64,000 nt of DNA from contig NZ_JAMBOM010000002.1 of assembly GCF_023715615.1 (NCBI RefSeq), positions 1-64,000 of the forward strand, written 5' to 3'. The notes under the pieces are model-generated. The model searched no databases. It was not told the origin of the DNA and was given only the letters and a program-made list of their open reading frames with translations. Shown here in pieces: positions 26,768 through 35,547 of this stretch. The position numbers and the translations under genes are program-made. How positions within the stretch are numbered: the first letter of the stretch is position 1; each line of letters starts with the position of its first letter. The stretch is from Sporosarcina aquimarina (GTDB lineage: Bacteria; Bacillota; Bacilli; Bacillales_A; Planococcaceae).

Positions 26768-27427
26768 TTAGGCGTTCGTTATCTCCGAATTGTATTCAAA
26801 ATCAGCGCCAGTTATTTCTATTAGTTCTTCTATGCGAATATCAGACAAAATTTCAACGAGCTTCATTGTTCCATCCTCAAACTTAAAAACGGCATGTTCT
26901 GAAACAACCAGGTCCGCTTTGCGGTTTCCGCTCGACGGAAATGTCAGTTCCTTCACAAGTTTGGGCTCTCCGTTTTTGGAGGAATGTACCGTGGCTACAA
27001 TGATTTTATTTGCTCCTGCCACTAAATCCATAGCTCCTCCAACACCTAAAATAGTTTGGCCGGGTACAGCCCAATTTGCAATTTCACCTGTCTGATCGAC
27101 TTGTAACACACCTAGGACAGCTACATCTATATGGCCACCCCTAATCATTGCAAACGAATTTGAACTATCAAATAGTGAAGCGCCAATTTCCATTGTGATA
27201 GGCGCTTTGCTTGCACTTATCAAATCCATATTCACTTTTTCCGCAGACGGAGTAGGACCCATTCCAAGCAACCCGTTCTCAGATTGAAGAACAAGTTTTT
27301 TCTCTCCTAAATAATCAGGTATTAAAGTCGGAATCCCGACACCCAAATTAACAACTTGACCTTGTTTTAATTCTTGGACTATGCGTTTCGCAATTTTAAT
27401 GCGATCAATCTGATGCAACGAAAACAC
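26768..27427 (-). CDS. 3-oxoacid CoA-transferase, subunit B
   Basis: The 219-residue catalytic subunit of a family I CoA-transferase. The covalent glutamate lies in the SENGLLGMGP motif (about residue 50), followed by GAGGAMDL-like sequence. It transfers CoA between an acyl-CoA and a free acid such as acetoacetate, butyrate or another short acid. The GTG start at 27427 overlaps the 3' end of the A-subunit gene by 23 bases, so translation is coupled and subunits are made in equal amounts. Confidence 0.9.
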   Translation of the reverse strand: MFSLHQIDRIKIAKRIVQELKQGQVVNLGVGIPTLIPDYLGEKKLVLQSENGLLGMGPTPSAEKVNMDLISASKAPITMEIGASLFDSSNSFAMIRGGHIDVAVLGVLQVDQTGEIANWAVPGQTILGVGGAMDLVAGANKIIVATVHSSKNGEPKLVKELTFPSSGNRKADLVVSEHAVFKFEDGTMKLVEILSDIRIEELIEITGADFEYNSEITNA

Positions 27428-28091
27428 CTGCCTTTTTCACGTAATGACTCTTTACGATATAATCCACATATACATGAGGCGTTACAATTTCCGAAGGGTT
27501 TAGTTCCCCGTTTTTTACGATTTCATCCACTTCCGCAATGACGACTTTACTAGCAGTTGCCATTACCGGATTGAAATTCCTTCCCGTATGGTCGTACACT
27601 AAGTTTCCTAAATGATCTGCTTTGTGCGCTTTGATAAGCGAAACGTCGCCTTTGATTGCTTTCTCCAAAATGAATCGCTCACCTTCAATCACTCTCACTT
27701 CTTTTCCTTCAGCTAATTTGGTACCGACTGCTGTCTTAGTATAGAAACCACCAATCCCTGCGCCACCGCACCTGACGGCTTCCGCTAAAGTTCCTTGTGG
27801 GATCAATTCAATCTCCAGTTCACCATCGACCCAAGCTTGGACCGCATCGCGATTTGTCGTAAAGTAAGACCCAATCGCCTTGTTTAATTTTTTCTCGTTT
27901 AAAAGAATACCCAATCCCTTGCCAGGCTCTCCTAAGTTATTACTAACCACTGTCAGATTCTTCAACGAGGAAGCAGCGATTTCATCTATTAAAGTCAATG
28001 GAGTTCCAGACATTCCAAAACCACCAACGAGCAGTTTGTCACCATCTTTCACAAATTTAATAAACTCTTCTTTCTCTAACAGTTTTTCCAA
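27405..28091 (-). CDS. 3-oxoacid CoA-transferase, subunit A
   Basis: The 228-residue A subunit, with the DGDKLLVGGFGMSGTP start, the GGAGIGGFYT glycine-rich loop and DHLGNLVYD region expected of the family (AtoD/ScoA type). The TTG start follows AAGGAG. It is the first gene of a run that continues through the B subunit, hydroxyacyl-CoA dehydrogenase, enoyl-CoA hydratase, acyl-CoA dehydrogenase and thiolase. A 250-base gap with a hairpin separates it from the symporter upstream, so the operon probably has its own promoter here, though I could not pick one with confidence. Confidence 0.9.
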   Translation of the reverse strand: MEKLLEKEEFIKFVKDGDKLLVGGFGMSGTPLTLIDEIAASSLKNLTVVSNNLGEPGKGLGILLNEKKLNKAIGSYFTTNRDAVQAWVDGELEIELIPQGTLAEAVRCGGAGIGGFYTKTAVGTKLAEGKEVRVIEGERFILEKAIKGDVSLIKAHKADHLGNLVYDHTGRNFNPVMATASKVVIAEVDEIVKNGELNPSEIVTPHVYVDYIVKSHYVKKAGVFVASD

Positions 28092-28278
28092 GTTCGATCT
28101 CCTTCCTAGTTAGACTATGAGCTCAAACCCAACGCTCTTTAAAACTTTTTTTGGTACGTATCTATTAGCTACAATCGAAATTGTTATTCTGCTTCACTCC
28201 ATGTATATTCCAAGTTCTTTACTGTCATACGTTCAAATTCTGATATCCTAAATTCATAGATCATGTCATATACAAACA

Positions 28279-28308
28279 AAAGACACAAACCCAAAAGTCT
28301 GCGTCTTT
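28279..28308 (-). terminator. Weak hairpin after the PutP-type symporter
   Basis: The arms AAAGAC and GTCTTT with neighbouring matches pair over about 9 bases, followed on the minus strand by TTTGTTTG. It is a modest terminator between the symporter and the CoA-transferase operon. Confidence 0.4.
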
Positions 28309-28340
28309 AGTTCATCACCTTGAACTCATAGTCATCGTAC

Positions 28341-29816
28341 TCAAACAGATGTTGAATCCGATACTTGTACTGAAGATGTATCCGGTTCTTCTTTTTTATC
28401 TGGAAACAATAGACTGAAGACGATACCGAATGCTGCTGCAATAAAAAACGTTGTGAATCGGGATGTCGCAATCGCATCGAGCGGAGTTGAAATCCAAATA
28501 ACGGTACTTACGAACCCCGAAATAATTGTCGCGATGACACCGATTCCTGAATATCGTTTCCAAAGGAACGTTAACATGACCGCTGGCGACAGCGTACATC
28601 CAACTCCAGCCCACGCCCAACTGACCACGAGAAACACGAGGGATTTTGACGTTAAGGCGATGACTAAGCCTACGATTCCAGCACCGACGATAGTAAGACG
28701 CGAAATGGCGACTAGTTTCTTTTCAGAAAGCTTCAATTTCATGGCACGCTGTATGATGTCTTCACTAACGGAACTAGTAATGACCAATAACTGTGAATCT
28801 GCAGTAGAAATGATTGCTGCAAGAATCCCTGCAAGTAAAACTCCTGCGATCCACGGCGGCATCAAGTCCAGTATCATAAATGGTAAAATCATCTCAACAT
28901 CTGCAAATACTTGGCCTTGGTATAATGTGAGCGCCGTGATACCAATCATAAATGCTCCACTATAAGCTAAAATCGTCCAAGTGATTGCTACAATACTCCC
29001 CTGTTTTGCTTCTTTTTCACTTCTCAATGCCATAAATCGAGCACTTAATTGTGGTTGCCCACCTAGGAAACCGAAAAACCAGGCAAAGTTATTAAAAAGC
29101 AACAAACCTAATGAGAACCCAATTGCCCCGCCGGTCCATGAATCCATCGAAGGTCCTGCCGCCACAAGAGCCTGACTGATTGACAAGTCGGCTGATGAAA
29201 TTTGGAATAAGGCTACAATTGGTAATACCACTAATGTAACTAGCATCATGATGGATTGAATCATGTCTGTCCAAACAACTGTTACGAAGCCACCAACATA
29301 GGCAAGGATTACGACCACAACAATACTTAAAATCGCGCCAACCTTTGTTGGAATATTAAAAACAGCTAACAAGGTTTTTCCAGCTCCAGCAATTTGTGCT
29401 CCAAAGTAAAACATCATAAAACTAAAAATAAGAATAGTAGAAAGCCAAAGGATGATCTTACCTTGTTTACCGAAGCGGGCTGCAAGAAAACTAGGTAACG
29501 TCATCGTACCCGTCTTCTCAGCTTCTTTCATGAAACGTTTCGCCAAGAACAGCCAGGAGAAGATAATGCCTGAAGCGATTCCGACTGCTACCCAAACTCC
29601 TGATAAACCTGTTGCAAAAACAAAACCGGTGTAGCCTAGCAAGAGCCATGCAGATTCACCCGTAGCACGCTCTGAAAATGCTAACGCCCAACCCGGCAAC
29701 TGCTTGCCGCCCAAAAGGAAATCCGCATGGCTTTTAGTACGCCGACTTACGAGATATCCAACAACCAACATGATCAAGAGATACATAACGAATTCGACCA
29801 TAATAACCGTATGCAA
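28341..29816 (-). CDS. Sodium:solute symporter, PutP-like
   Basis: A membrane symporter of about 491 residues with 12-13 helices. PutP-like stretches are FLLGGKQLPGWALAFSERATGESAWLLLG-like N-terminal sequence (TM1-TM2), AGILAAIISTADSQLLV, and the SWAWAGVGCTLSPAVML late helix. PutP itself carries proline with sodium; this branch also includes other amino- or organic-acid carriers. The frame opens at 29843, but AAAGGAG lies right against the next ATG and 9 bases before the TTG at 29816, which I prefer. It lies among the FAD oxidase, cyclodeaminase-like and regulator genes and probably imports their substrate. Confidence 0.85.
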   Translation of the reverse strand: MHTVIMVEFVMYLLIMLVVGYLVSRRTKSHADFLLGGKQLPGWALAFSERATGESAWLLLGYTGFVFATGLSGVWVAVGIASGIIFSWLFLAKRFMKEAEKTGTMTLPSFLAARFGKQGKIILWLSTILIFSFMMFYFGAQIAGAGKTLLAVFNIPTKVGAILSIVVVVILAYVGGFVTVVWTDMIQSIMMLVTLVVLPIVALFQISSADLSISQALVAAGPSMDSWTGGAIGFSLGLLLFNNFAWFFGFLGGQPQLSARFMALRSEKEAKQGSIVAITWTILAYSGAFMIGITALTLYQGQVFADVEMILPFMILDLMPPWIAGVLLAGILAAIISTADSQLLVITSSVSEDIIQRAMKLKLSEKKLVAISRLTIVGAGIVGLVIALTSKSLVFLVVSWAWAGVGCTLSPAVMLTFLWKRYSGIGVIATIISGFVSTVIWISTPLDAIATSRFTTFFIAAAFGIVFSLLFPDKKEEPDTSSVQVSDSTSV

Positions 29817-29863
29817 TTCACTCATCTCCTTTGGTTTTCTCATTCGAATTTCTACAACTCAGG

Positions 29864-31024
29864 TTAAACAATTGCATCTTCCAACACTAAATCATTCTCC
29901 GCAAAACGTTCGACTCTTAGTGGAGACAGGTCGAGTGTTTCATACCTCCCTTTACAGATAAGCTCAGCCAATCCAAGTCCCACTCCAGGCGCTTGCTGCA
30001 TACCATGTCCACTGAATCCAAGTGCAACGTAATACCCTTTCATTTGTGGGTGCTCCCCAATAATTGCATTTTGGTCAACTGTATTATGGTCGTACAGACC
30101 CGCCCATCCGGATTCCAGTTTGAGATTCTCAAAGTTTGGAATTCGATGCGCTAAAATCGGCCACAGATGATCAAAAGAAGAACGCTTCCAGTTAAAATCG
30201 ATGCCAGGTGTAACATCATCCGAAAAGCCAGCGACTACCCGATCCATCTCATGTCTGAAATAGACTCCAGTCGGGTCGATTGTAAGCGGTAACATTTTTT
30301 CCAATCTCTTCGTAGAGTCAAAGACATACATCTGGCGCTTCAACGGGACAACCGGCAACGGTAATCCGATTTCTCCGCTTAAAGCAGCGCCCCAGGCACC
30401 TGCACAATTAATGACAACGGGTGCAGTGTAAATGGATCCGTCTATTAATTGAACCCCCCGCATTTTTCTGCCTTCTGTAAGTAATGTAGAGACTTCTGCA
30501 GTTACATAATCCACTTCTAAGTGTTGGGCATTTTTACGATACGCCTGCATAACCGAATACGGATCCAGATAACCATCTTCCTTACAGAATAATCCTCCTG
30601 CTAAATCACCTGTTTCTAGCTCTGGGATGATGTTCAGTAGATCGCTGGTCGATAGGATTTCAGATGGGACACCGAGAGAATTTTGTAATTTGAGTTGCTT
30701 TTCATATGCAGCTATCATCCGGTCAGTCGCTAAAAATAGATAGCCTCGCTGTTTGAAGTCAATTTCAGCCTTGTCCCCGTCTATGGCCATGTCTTCTGTA
30801 AAGTTTTTATAGACTTCCAAACTGAATCGACTAAGCTGTATATTAATAGACGTCGAGTATAATTGTCGGAAACCACCCGCACTTCGGGATGTGGAGGAAT
30901 ACTCATACGTTGGATCCTTTTCAAATACTAGAATATTTCCCTCGAACCCATTCTTACGTAATGCAAAAGCTGTACTTGAACCCATGACTCCACCACCGAC
31001 AATGATAATATCTGCTTTTTTCAT
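29864..31024 (-). CDS. FAD-dependent amine/amino-acid oxidoreductase (DAO family)
   Basis: A 386-residue flavoprotein of the D-amino acid oxidase/sarcosine oxidase-beta/glycine oxidase superfamily. The dinucleotide motif GGGVMGSSTA is at the N-terminus, SAGGFRQLYS near residue 50 is a family fingerprint, and GFSGHGMQQAPGVG is the conserved C-terminal FAD contact. It would oxidise a secondary amine or amino acid. No sarcosine-oxidase alpha/gamma/delta subunits are near. It lies between the symporter and the cyclodeaminase-like gene and starts with ATG behind AGGGGG. Confidence 0.85.
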   Translation of the reverse strand: MKKADIIIVGGGVMGSSTAFALRKNGFEGNILVFEKDPTYEYSSTSRSAGGFRQLYSTSINIQLSRFSLEVYKNFTEDMAIDGDKAEIDFKQRGYLFLATDRMIAAYEKQLKLQNSLGVPSEILSTSDLLNIIPELETGDLAGGLFCKEDGYLDPYSVMQAYRKNAQHLEVDYVTAEVSTLLTEGRKMRGVQLIDGSIYTAPVVINCAGAWGAALSGEIGLPLPVVPLKRQMYVFDSTKRLEKMLPLTIDPTGVYFRHEMDRVVAGFSDDVTPGIDFNWKRSSFDHLWPILAHRIPNFENLKLESGWAGLYDHNTVDQNAIIGEHPQMKGYYVALGFSGHGMQQAPGVGLGLAELICKGRYETLDLSPLRVERFAENDLVLEDAIV

Positions 31025-31064
31025 AGCCTGTACCCCCTAAAATAGTTGCTCTATTCTCGTTATC

Positions 31065-32033
31065 TCATGTAAGGTCAACGGTTACTCCAACTTTATTTTT
31101 GAAGGCTTTGTCGTAAAAGTACTTTGCAATGACGATGTCAGCAATTGCTAATCCGACTGATTTAAATACAGTTACCTCATGTTCATTTTCTCTTCCTGTT
31201 AATTTCCCACTTATAATTTGTCCGAGTTCGCCGTGGATTGCATCCTTCGAGTACATACCAGCTTGGATTGGAACAACTAAATCCCCCGCTTCTTCCAATG
31301 CCGATTCTTTGGATTCCACAACTACCTTAGTAGCACTGCAAATGGCTGATGTCGGTAACTCTTGCATTGTTGTCTTAAAAGAACCCACTCCATTTACATG
31401 CACACCAGGTTTTAGTTTTTCTGTAAATACAGGGGTCATTGCGGTCGTAGCTGTGACAAGAATATCCGATTCTCTAACTACTTCATTTGGATCATCGCAA
31501 ACGACAACTTGCTTGTTGAACTGAGTTGCGACAAATTCGGAAAATGCAATTGCCTTCTCTTCACTTCGATTGTAAACATAGATGGTATCAATATCTCTTA
31601 CTGCTAGAATTGCGACACACAGCCCTTTGGCTTGTTCACCTGTACCAATAATGCCTAGTGTTTTGGAGTCTTTACGAGATAAGTACTTTGTAGCAACTCC
31701 TGACAAAGCTCCTGTCCGTAATCGCGTTAAGTAAGAGCCTTCTAATAATGCAATTGGTTCTCCGGTTGTAATGTCAGAAAGTAAAACAACACCGTTAATG
31801 ACCTTTTTTCCAATAGTTATATTAGAAGGTACAACGTTGACATATTTGAGACCCATCGATTCTAAACCTTCTGCTACTGATGGCATCACGACACCAGAGT
31901 TTTCAGTCCCAAACGGTAAAATCGTTCGAATGGGAGTATCGGTAGCTGACCTTGAAAATTCTTCCAAAGCAACTTCGATACACTGTAAAATTTCTTTCAT
32001 ATCCACTAGTTCCATTTGGCTTTTAGCACTCAA
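31065..32033 (-). CDS. Ornithine cyclodeaminase/mu-crystallin family protein
   Basis: A 322-residue NAD(P)-binding protein. The Rossmann part shows GIIGTGEQAKG and IYVYNRSEEKA, and the substrate side has LLEGSYLTRLRTGALSGVA. The family includes ornithine cyclodeaminase, alanine dehydrogenase and pyrroline-carboxylate reductases, all acting on imines or amino acids. The TTG start at 32033 is poorly placed: GGGAGGG lies 16 bases upstream. The normal family N-terminus (ML-V-L-SAK) and a 7-base spacing would place the start three codons earlier, at an ATA codon (32040-32042). Next to a flavin amine oxidase it could reduce or hydrolyse the imine product. Confidence 0.85.
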   Translation of the reverse strand: MSAKSQMELVDMKEILQCIEVALEEFSRSATDTPIRTILPFGTENSGVVMPSVAEGLESMGLKYVNVVPSNITIGKKVINGVVLLSDITTGEPIALLEGSYLTRLRTGALSGVATKYLSRKDSKTLGIIGTGEQAKGLCVAILAVRDIDTIYVYNRSEEKAIAFSEFVATQFNKQVVVCDDPNEVVRESDILVTATTAMTPVFTEKLKPGVHVNGVGSFKTTMQELPTSAICSATKVVVESKESALEEAGDLVVPIQAGMYSKDAIHGELGQIISGKLTGRENEHEVTVFKSVGLAIADIVIAKYFYDKAFKNKVGVTVDLT

Positions 32034-32085
32034 AACTAATATTTGAAATCCCTCCCACCAATTTATCGATTCTGTCTTACACTAT

Positions 32086-32104
32086 ACTTTCATATCTTGA
32101 AAGT
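32086..32104. promoter_or_regulatory. Inverted repeat in the divergent promoter region
   Basis: Perfect 7-base arms ACTTTCA and TGAAAGT around TATCT, between the cyclodeaminase-like gene and the divergent CdaR-type regulator. It is a natural candidate for the regulator's operator. Confidence 0.4.
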
Positions 32105-32196
32105 AATACATCCAAAATGCACAACAATCGAGTACGAATTTAGGGCAGATCGTTTAAAAAGGCTTGAAAATCTAATAGCAGAAAGGGATGAACGAA

Positions 32197-33405
32197 TTGC
32201 AGAACATTGGGCACTATGCACAATCAATCGTTGAACAGTTTTCTTCCATATTAAATATCCCAATTAGTATTACGGATAAGGATGGGCTGGTAATTGGGAG
32301 CACAGACATTAACCGAATTGGCTCACATCATATAGTTACTACAGAAGTGACACGGTCAGGAAAGATGATGTTTTTTACCAAGGAACAAACTGCCAATCTC
32401 GTAAACGTCTTACCTGGTATTGCTACGCCTTTAAGATTTCAACAAGAAACAGTAGGTGTACTCGGTCTTATTGGAGACCCCGCAACCGTCGAACGATACG
32501 CACAATTTGTCCAATCCCACATAGAGATGCTACTAATGGAAAACTTTCGTTCAAAAACAGTTGCTTCTGAAATGGAAACGATGCGATATTTCTTTAAACG
32601 TCTCACAAGTTATCAAGAGAACGCTGATTTCATTAGTATTGGCAGCTATTGTGACATGCACGGGTTTACACTAGGAATACCAAGACGTTGTATTTTATTG
32701 GATCTACAGACTTCTATTGATCAAACCCGGTATATCCAGCAAAACCGAACATTCAAACAGGAAGAACAAGAGCTATATGTATGCTTAAAAAATTTATTCA
32801 ATACCAATGATCAGGATTTTGTTGTTCCTTTATTTAAGGGTCAATGGCTCATTTTACTCTCTGACCAACCTGCTGAAAGGACTACGCTAATAAAGAGATT
32901 AGAGTTCGTCTCGGACAAGCTGAGGAGCTTTTTAGACAACCGTGAAATAGTCAGTAAGTTCCTTTTTTCGTATAGTAATCCGTCCTCCTCCATTGACGGA
33001 ATTTTAAAAGCCTATGAGCAGTGTAGAAAAGCCTTAGAGATTGCCAATCGCCATCACTTGCAATCATCAATCGTTTCAATAGACGATTGGGACTTACTAG
33101 CCCATGGCGTAGAAGAGATTTTGCTTCCTGCTCAGTGGACTCTGGACACTCACATCACAAAATTAATGAATCACGTGAATGGTCCAGTCCTCATCGATAG
33201 TTTTCTCGTCTATTGTGATGAGAAAATGAACATGAGCCAAGCCGCCAGAAAACTTTATATTCATCGCAATACGTTGTTGTACAGATTGCAACAACTTCAG
33301 GAAATCTTGAGCATTGATTTAAATTCGTTTAAACAATGCACACTTTTATATTTGGCTATAAAGCAGCATGAGCATTTCAAAGAGATTATTTTGGATGAAG
33401 AATAA
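32197..33405 (+). CDS. CdaR/PucR-family transcriptional regulator
   Basis: A 402-residue regulator of the sugar-diacid (CdaR) type. The N-terminal sensor domain (about residues 1-130, with ISITDKDGLVIGSTD) is followed by a GGDEF-like middle part, and the C-terminal PucR helix-turn-helix reads MNMSQAARKLYIHRNTLLYRL. Such proteins activate catabolic operons when bound to small acids. The frame opens with an ATG at 32188, but AAAGG touches that ATG and is 9 bases from the TTG at 32197, which is preferred. It is divergent from the catabolic block and is the likely activator of it. Confidence 0.85.
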   Translation: MQNIGHYAQSIVEQFSSILNIPISITDKDGLVIGSTDINRIGSHHIVTTEVTRSGKMMFFTKEQTANLVNVLPGIATPLRFQQETVGVLGLIGDPATVERYAQFVQSHIEMLLMENFRSKTVASEMETMRYFFKRLTSYQENADFISIGSYCDMHGFTLGIPRRCILLDLQTSIDQTRYIQQNRTFKQEEQELYVCLKNLFNTNDQDFVVPLFKGQWLILLSDQPAERTTLIKRLEFVSDKLRSFLDNREIVSKFLFSYSNPSSSIDGILKAYEQCRKALEIANRHHLQSSIVSIDDWDLLAHGVEEILLPAQWTLDTHITKLMNHVNGPVLIDSFLVYCDEKMNMSQAARKLYIHRNTLLYRLQQLQEILSIDLNSFKQCTLLYLAIKQHEHFKEIILDEE

Positions 33406-33421
33406 TCGGGAGGTCATTGCC

Positions 33422-33523
33422 GTGATTTTCGTTATATGGGAAAAGGACAGAAATAACGATTCTTTAGTTTTAGAAGCAATGGTAAGTAGCGATGAGGAGC
33501 ACGTCTTTACGGAGTACATGTGA
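33422..33523 (+). CDS. Possible 33-residue ORF after the regulator
   Basis: A GTG at 33422 sits 8 bases after GGGAGG, 16 bases beyond the regulator's stop, and opens a frame of 33 codons rich in acidic residues. I do not recognise it. It may be a short coupled ORF or the start of a decayed gene. Confidence 0.25.
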   Translation: MIFVIWEKDRNNDSLVLEAMVSSDEEHVFTEYM

Positions 33524-33955
33524 TTGGGGAAAAATGTATCTATAGAATCCAATCTAAAAAGTGATGTATACCATAGTCAAACAGTTAAACATTTTGTGGC
33601 TTTCTTAAAATAGGATCTGCGCCAATTCATTCATAAGGACATAACTAAACAGAGAGCATGTGTTTTTAGAGTGGATACCAACAATGGAACCATGTTGGTT
33701 TTAAAGACGGTACAAAAGCCTGTTGATTAAACTTTGTCCAATAACTTGATGAAATCCTGTCCGCAAAAGGGAGAATGAAGATTTTTCATAGTACTATCTG
33801 TCGTACAATTTGCGGTTTCACTCAATATCTGTTATTCTAAGGAAGTATTATTTTTGTTCTTTTCAGATTGAGAATATATTTTGTTTTTCGTCTAAGGTAT
33901 TTGAGCAAGTATAGTAACATTACTGTGTGGATATCCGCACTAGGAGGCAATTATT
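33524..33955. other. Intergenic region ahead of the cold-shock gene
   Basis: No convincing gene in either strand. The right-hand 100 bases, T-rich and ending in AGGAGG, are the likely promoter and long untranslated leader of the cold-shock gene; I could not fix its -35 and -10 boxes. Confidence 0.4.
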
Positions 33956-34156
33956 ATGGAACAAGGTACAGTTAAGTGGTTTAATGCAGAAAAAGGTTTT
34001 GGATTCATCGAGCGTGAAGCAGGAGATGACGTATTCGTACATTTCTCAGCGATCCAAAGCGAAGGTTTCAAATCTTTAGACGAAGGTCAAAGTGTAACGT
34101 TTGAAATCGAACAAGGACAACGTGGCCTACAAGCTACAAACGTTCAAAAAGCTTAA
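33956..34156 (+). CDS. Cold-shock protein, CspA/CspB family
   Basis: A 66-residue single cold-shock domain that binds single-stranded RNA and DNA and acts as an RNA chaperone. RNP1 (KGFGFIER) and RNP2 (DVFVHFSAI) are intact. AGGAGG is 8 bases ahead of the ATG. The IS1182-family end lies only 14 bases after the stop, so the original terminator may have been displaced; the hairpin in the IS end may now serve. Confidence 0.97.
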   Translation: MEQGTVKWFNAEKGFGFIEREAGDDVFVHFSAIQSEGFKSLDEGQSVTFEIEQGQRGLQATNVQKA

Positions 34157-34170
34157 TAATATAGCTAGAA

Positions 34171-34207
34171 AAAAACCTACTATGTAGGGTCTCAGACTGT
34201 AGACAAA
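34171..34207 (+). repeat. Left terminal inverted repeat of the IS remnant
   Basis: It contains the small palindrome CCTAC-TAT-GTAGG and then TAGGGTCT, one variable base, AGACTGTAGACAAA. The complement of 36008-36047 matches it with a few differences. Confidence 0.65.
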
Positions 34208-34270
34208 CTCCAGAAATTATGGGGGGTTGCCTATAGTCTTTTTCTTTTACAATAGTATTAACTATGAAAA

Positions 34271-34398
34271 GTTGATTTCCGCTGCGAGCGGACGCTTTCC
34301 GAGGGGCTTGCTCTCAGCCGCTTCCCTCGCTTTGCTCAGTCCAGGGTCTTCAAGCTTCGCTGATCCCTCAGGAGTCGCCGCTCTCCGCTACAATCAAC
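34271..34398. repeat. 128-bp palindrome-bounded GC-rich repeat
   Basis: GTTGATT at 34271 and AATCAAC at 34392 close a GC-rich block containing TCCGCTGCGAGCGGACGC and GAGTCGCCGCTCTCCGC. Its composition is far above the surroundings and its ends pair. It resembles extragenic repeats that I recall from many Bacillales genomes; that recollection cannot be checked here. Confidence 0.5.
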
Positions 34399-34434
34399 AG
34401 AATCTCCCAACTATCAAATGAGGTGATGGAAAGG

Positions 34435-34887
34435 ATGACGAAGAATTAAGTTAATGAACGGGAATAGATGGAAATGCTTACACTCGAACAGTTAGTTCCA
34501 CAAGACCATCTGGTTCGTAAATTAGATGCAGCAAATGATTTTTCTTTCATTTATCCATTAGTTGAAGATCTATATTCATTATTTGGGAGACCCAGCATAG
34601 ATCCAGTTGTACTCATTAAAATGACATTCATTCAATATACCTTTGGTATTCGCTCGATGCGTCAGACCATCAAAGAAATTGAAACCAATATGGCCTATCG
34701 ATGGTTTCTTGGATTCGGTTTTCACACAGAAGTTCCGCATTTCTCTACGTTCGGAAAAAACTACGTTTGCCGTTTTGCAGATACAGATCTATTCGAACAG
34801 ATCTTTTATCGAGTACTAAAGGAAGTCGCAGATCGTGGGCTACTTAGCTCGGAACACGTCTTTATCGAGCGGTGCTTGAAAAATTAA
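34435..34887 (+). pseudogene. IS1182-family transposase, N-terminal fragment
   Basis: From an ATG at 34435 the frame has stops at codon 5 (TAA, 34447) and codon 11 (TAG, 34465), then runs open as MEMLTLEQLVPQDHLVRKL and on through GIRSMRQTIKEIETNMAYRWFLG, the DUF772-type N-terminal domain of IS1182 transposases. It ends after about 140 codons at SSEHVFIE, where the family would go on to the first catalytic Asp. The last codons are not transposase. So the gene is both truncated and interrupted by nonsense codons. Confidence 0.8.
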
Positions 34888-35547
34888 TCTGTTTGGTATT
34901 TAACTCATTTATCCATTCACTATCATTCCAAATATTAGGATCGTCAATCGCTTGATTATCTCCACGGACCATGAAATCATAAGAATCTTTTCCACCCGTA
35001 TACCAATCAACTATCACTAACTTACCATTTATATTTCTTATAAGAAATTCGGTACTTTCACCATAACTACCTACATTTTTGTTAATTTCCACTGGCATGT
35101 CTAAATATAGATAGCCCCCATCCACATCACTTGTATACTCCACTTCCCAAGCGCCAATCTCGATATTCTTAACATTTGAAGTGACATTATTCTTTACATA
35201 CATATCATATTGAGATTGAATTTTTTTTTGCGTATACAACTTAAGGTTTTCGCTATCGATAAAAGTATCCAAATTCATATCCGTACCGCTCCAGACCGCA
35301 TTATAGTAATCCGTCAATGCTTTCACGGCCATTTCATAAGCCATTTCAGAATCCTCAATAGAAAGTTTGCTTTCGTTTTTAGCTACATATTCAGGGGAAT
35401 CTTGATTTTTTTCTTACTAGTCGTAATTTCGGTCTTTATCACACTAGCACTATCAGTACTACTTTCCTCTAAAATAGGTGTTGGACTAGTATCCTTTACA
35501 CATGCACTCAGAGTAAATAAGACTAAGAAAAGGTAAGCAAATTTCAT
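34862..35547 (-). pseudogene. Lipoprotein gene with frameshift in an A7 tract
   Basis: An ATG at 35547 behind GGAGGGA opens a frame with a lipoprotein signal (LFTLSAC lipobox, Cys near residue 16) and a Ser/Thr-rich linker, then stops after about 53 codons. A second frame, joined by adding one A at the run 35406-35412, continues through SPEYVAKNESKLSIEDSEMAYEM into a 160-residue domain with DYYNAVWSG and FLIRNINGKLVIVDWYTGG, which looks like an NTF2/TcaA-type extracellular domain. The last residues overlap transposase-derived DNA, so the natural C-terminus may also be lost. The family is not certain. Confidence 0.6.
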
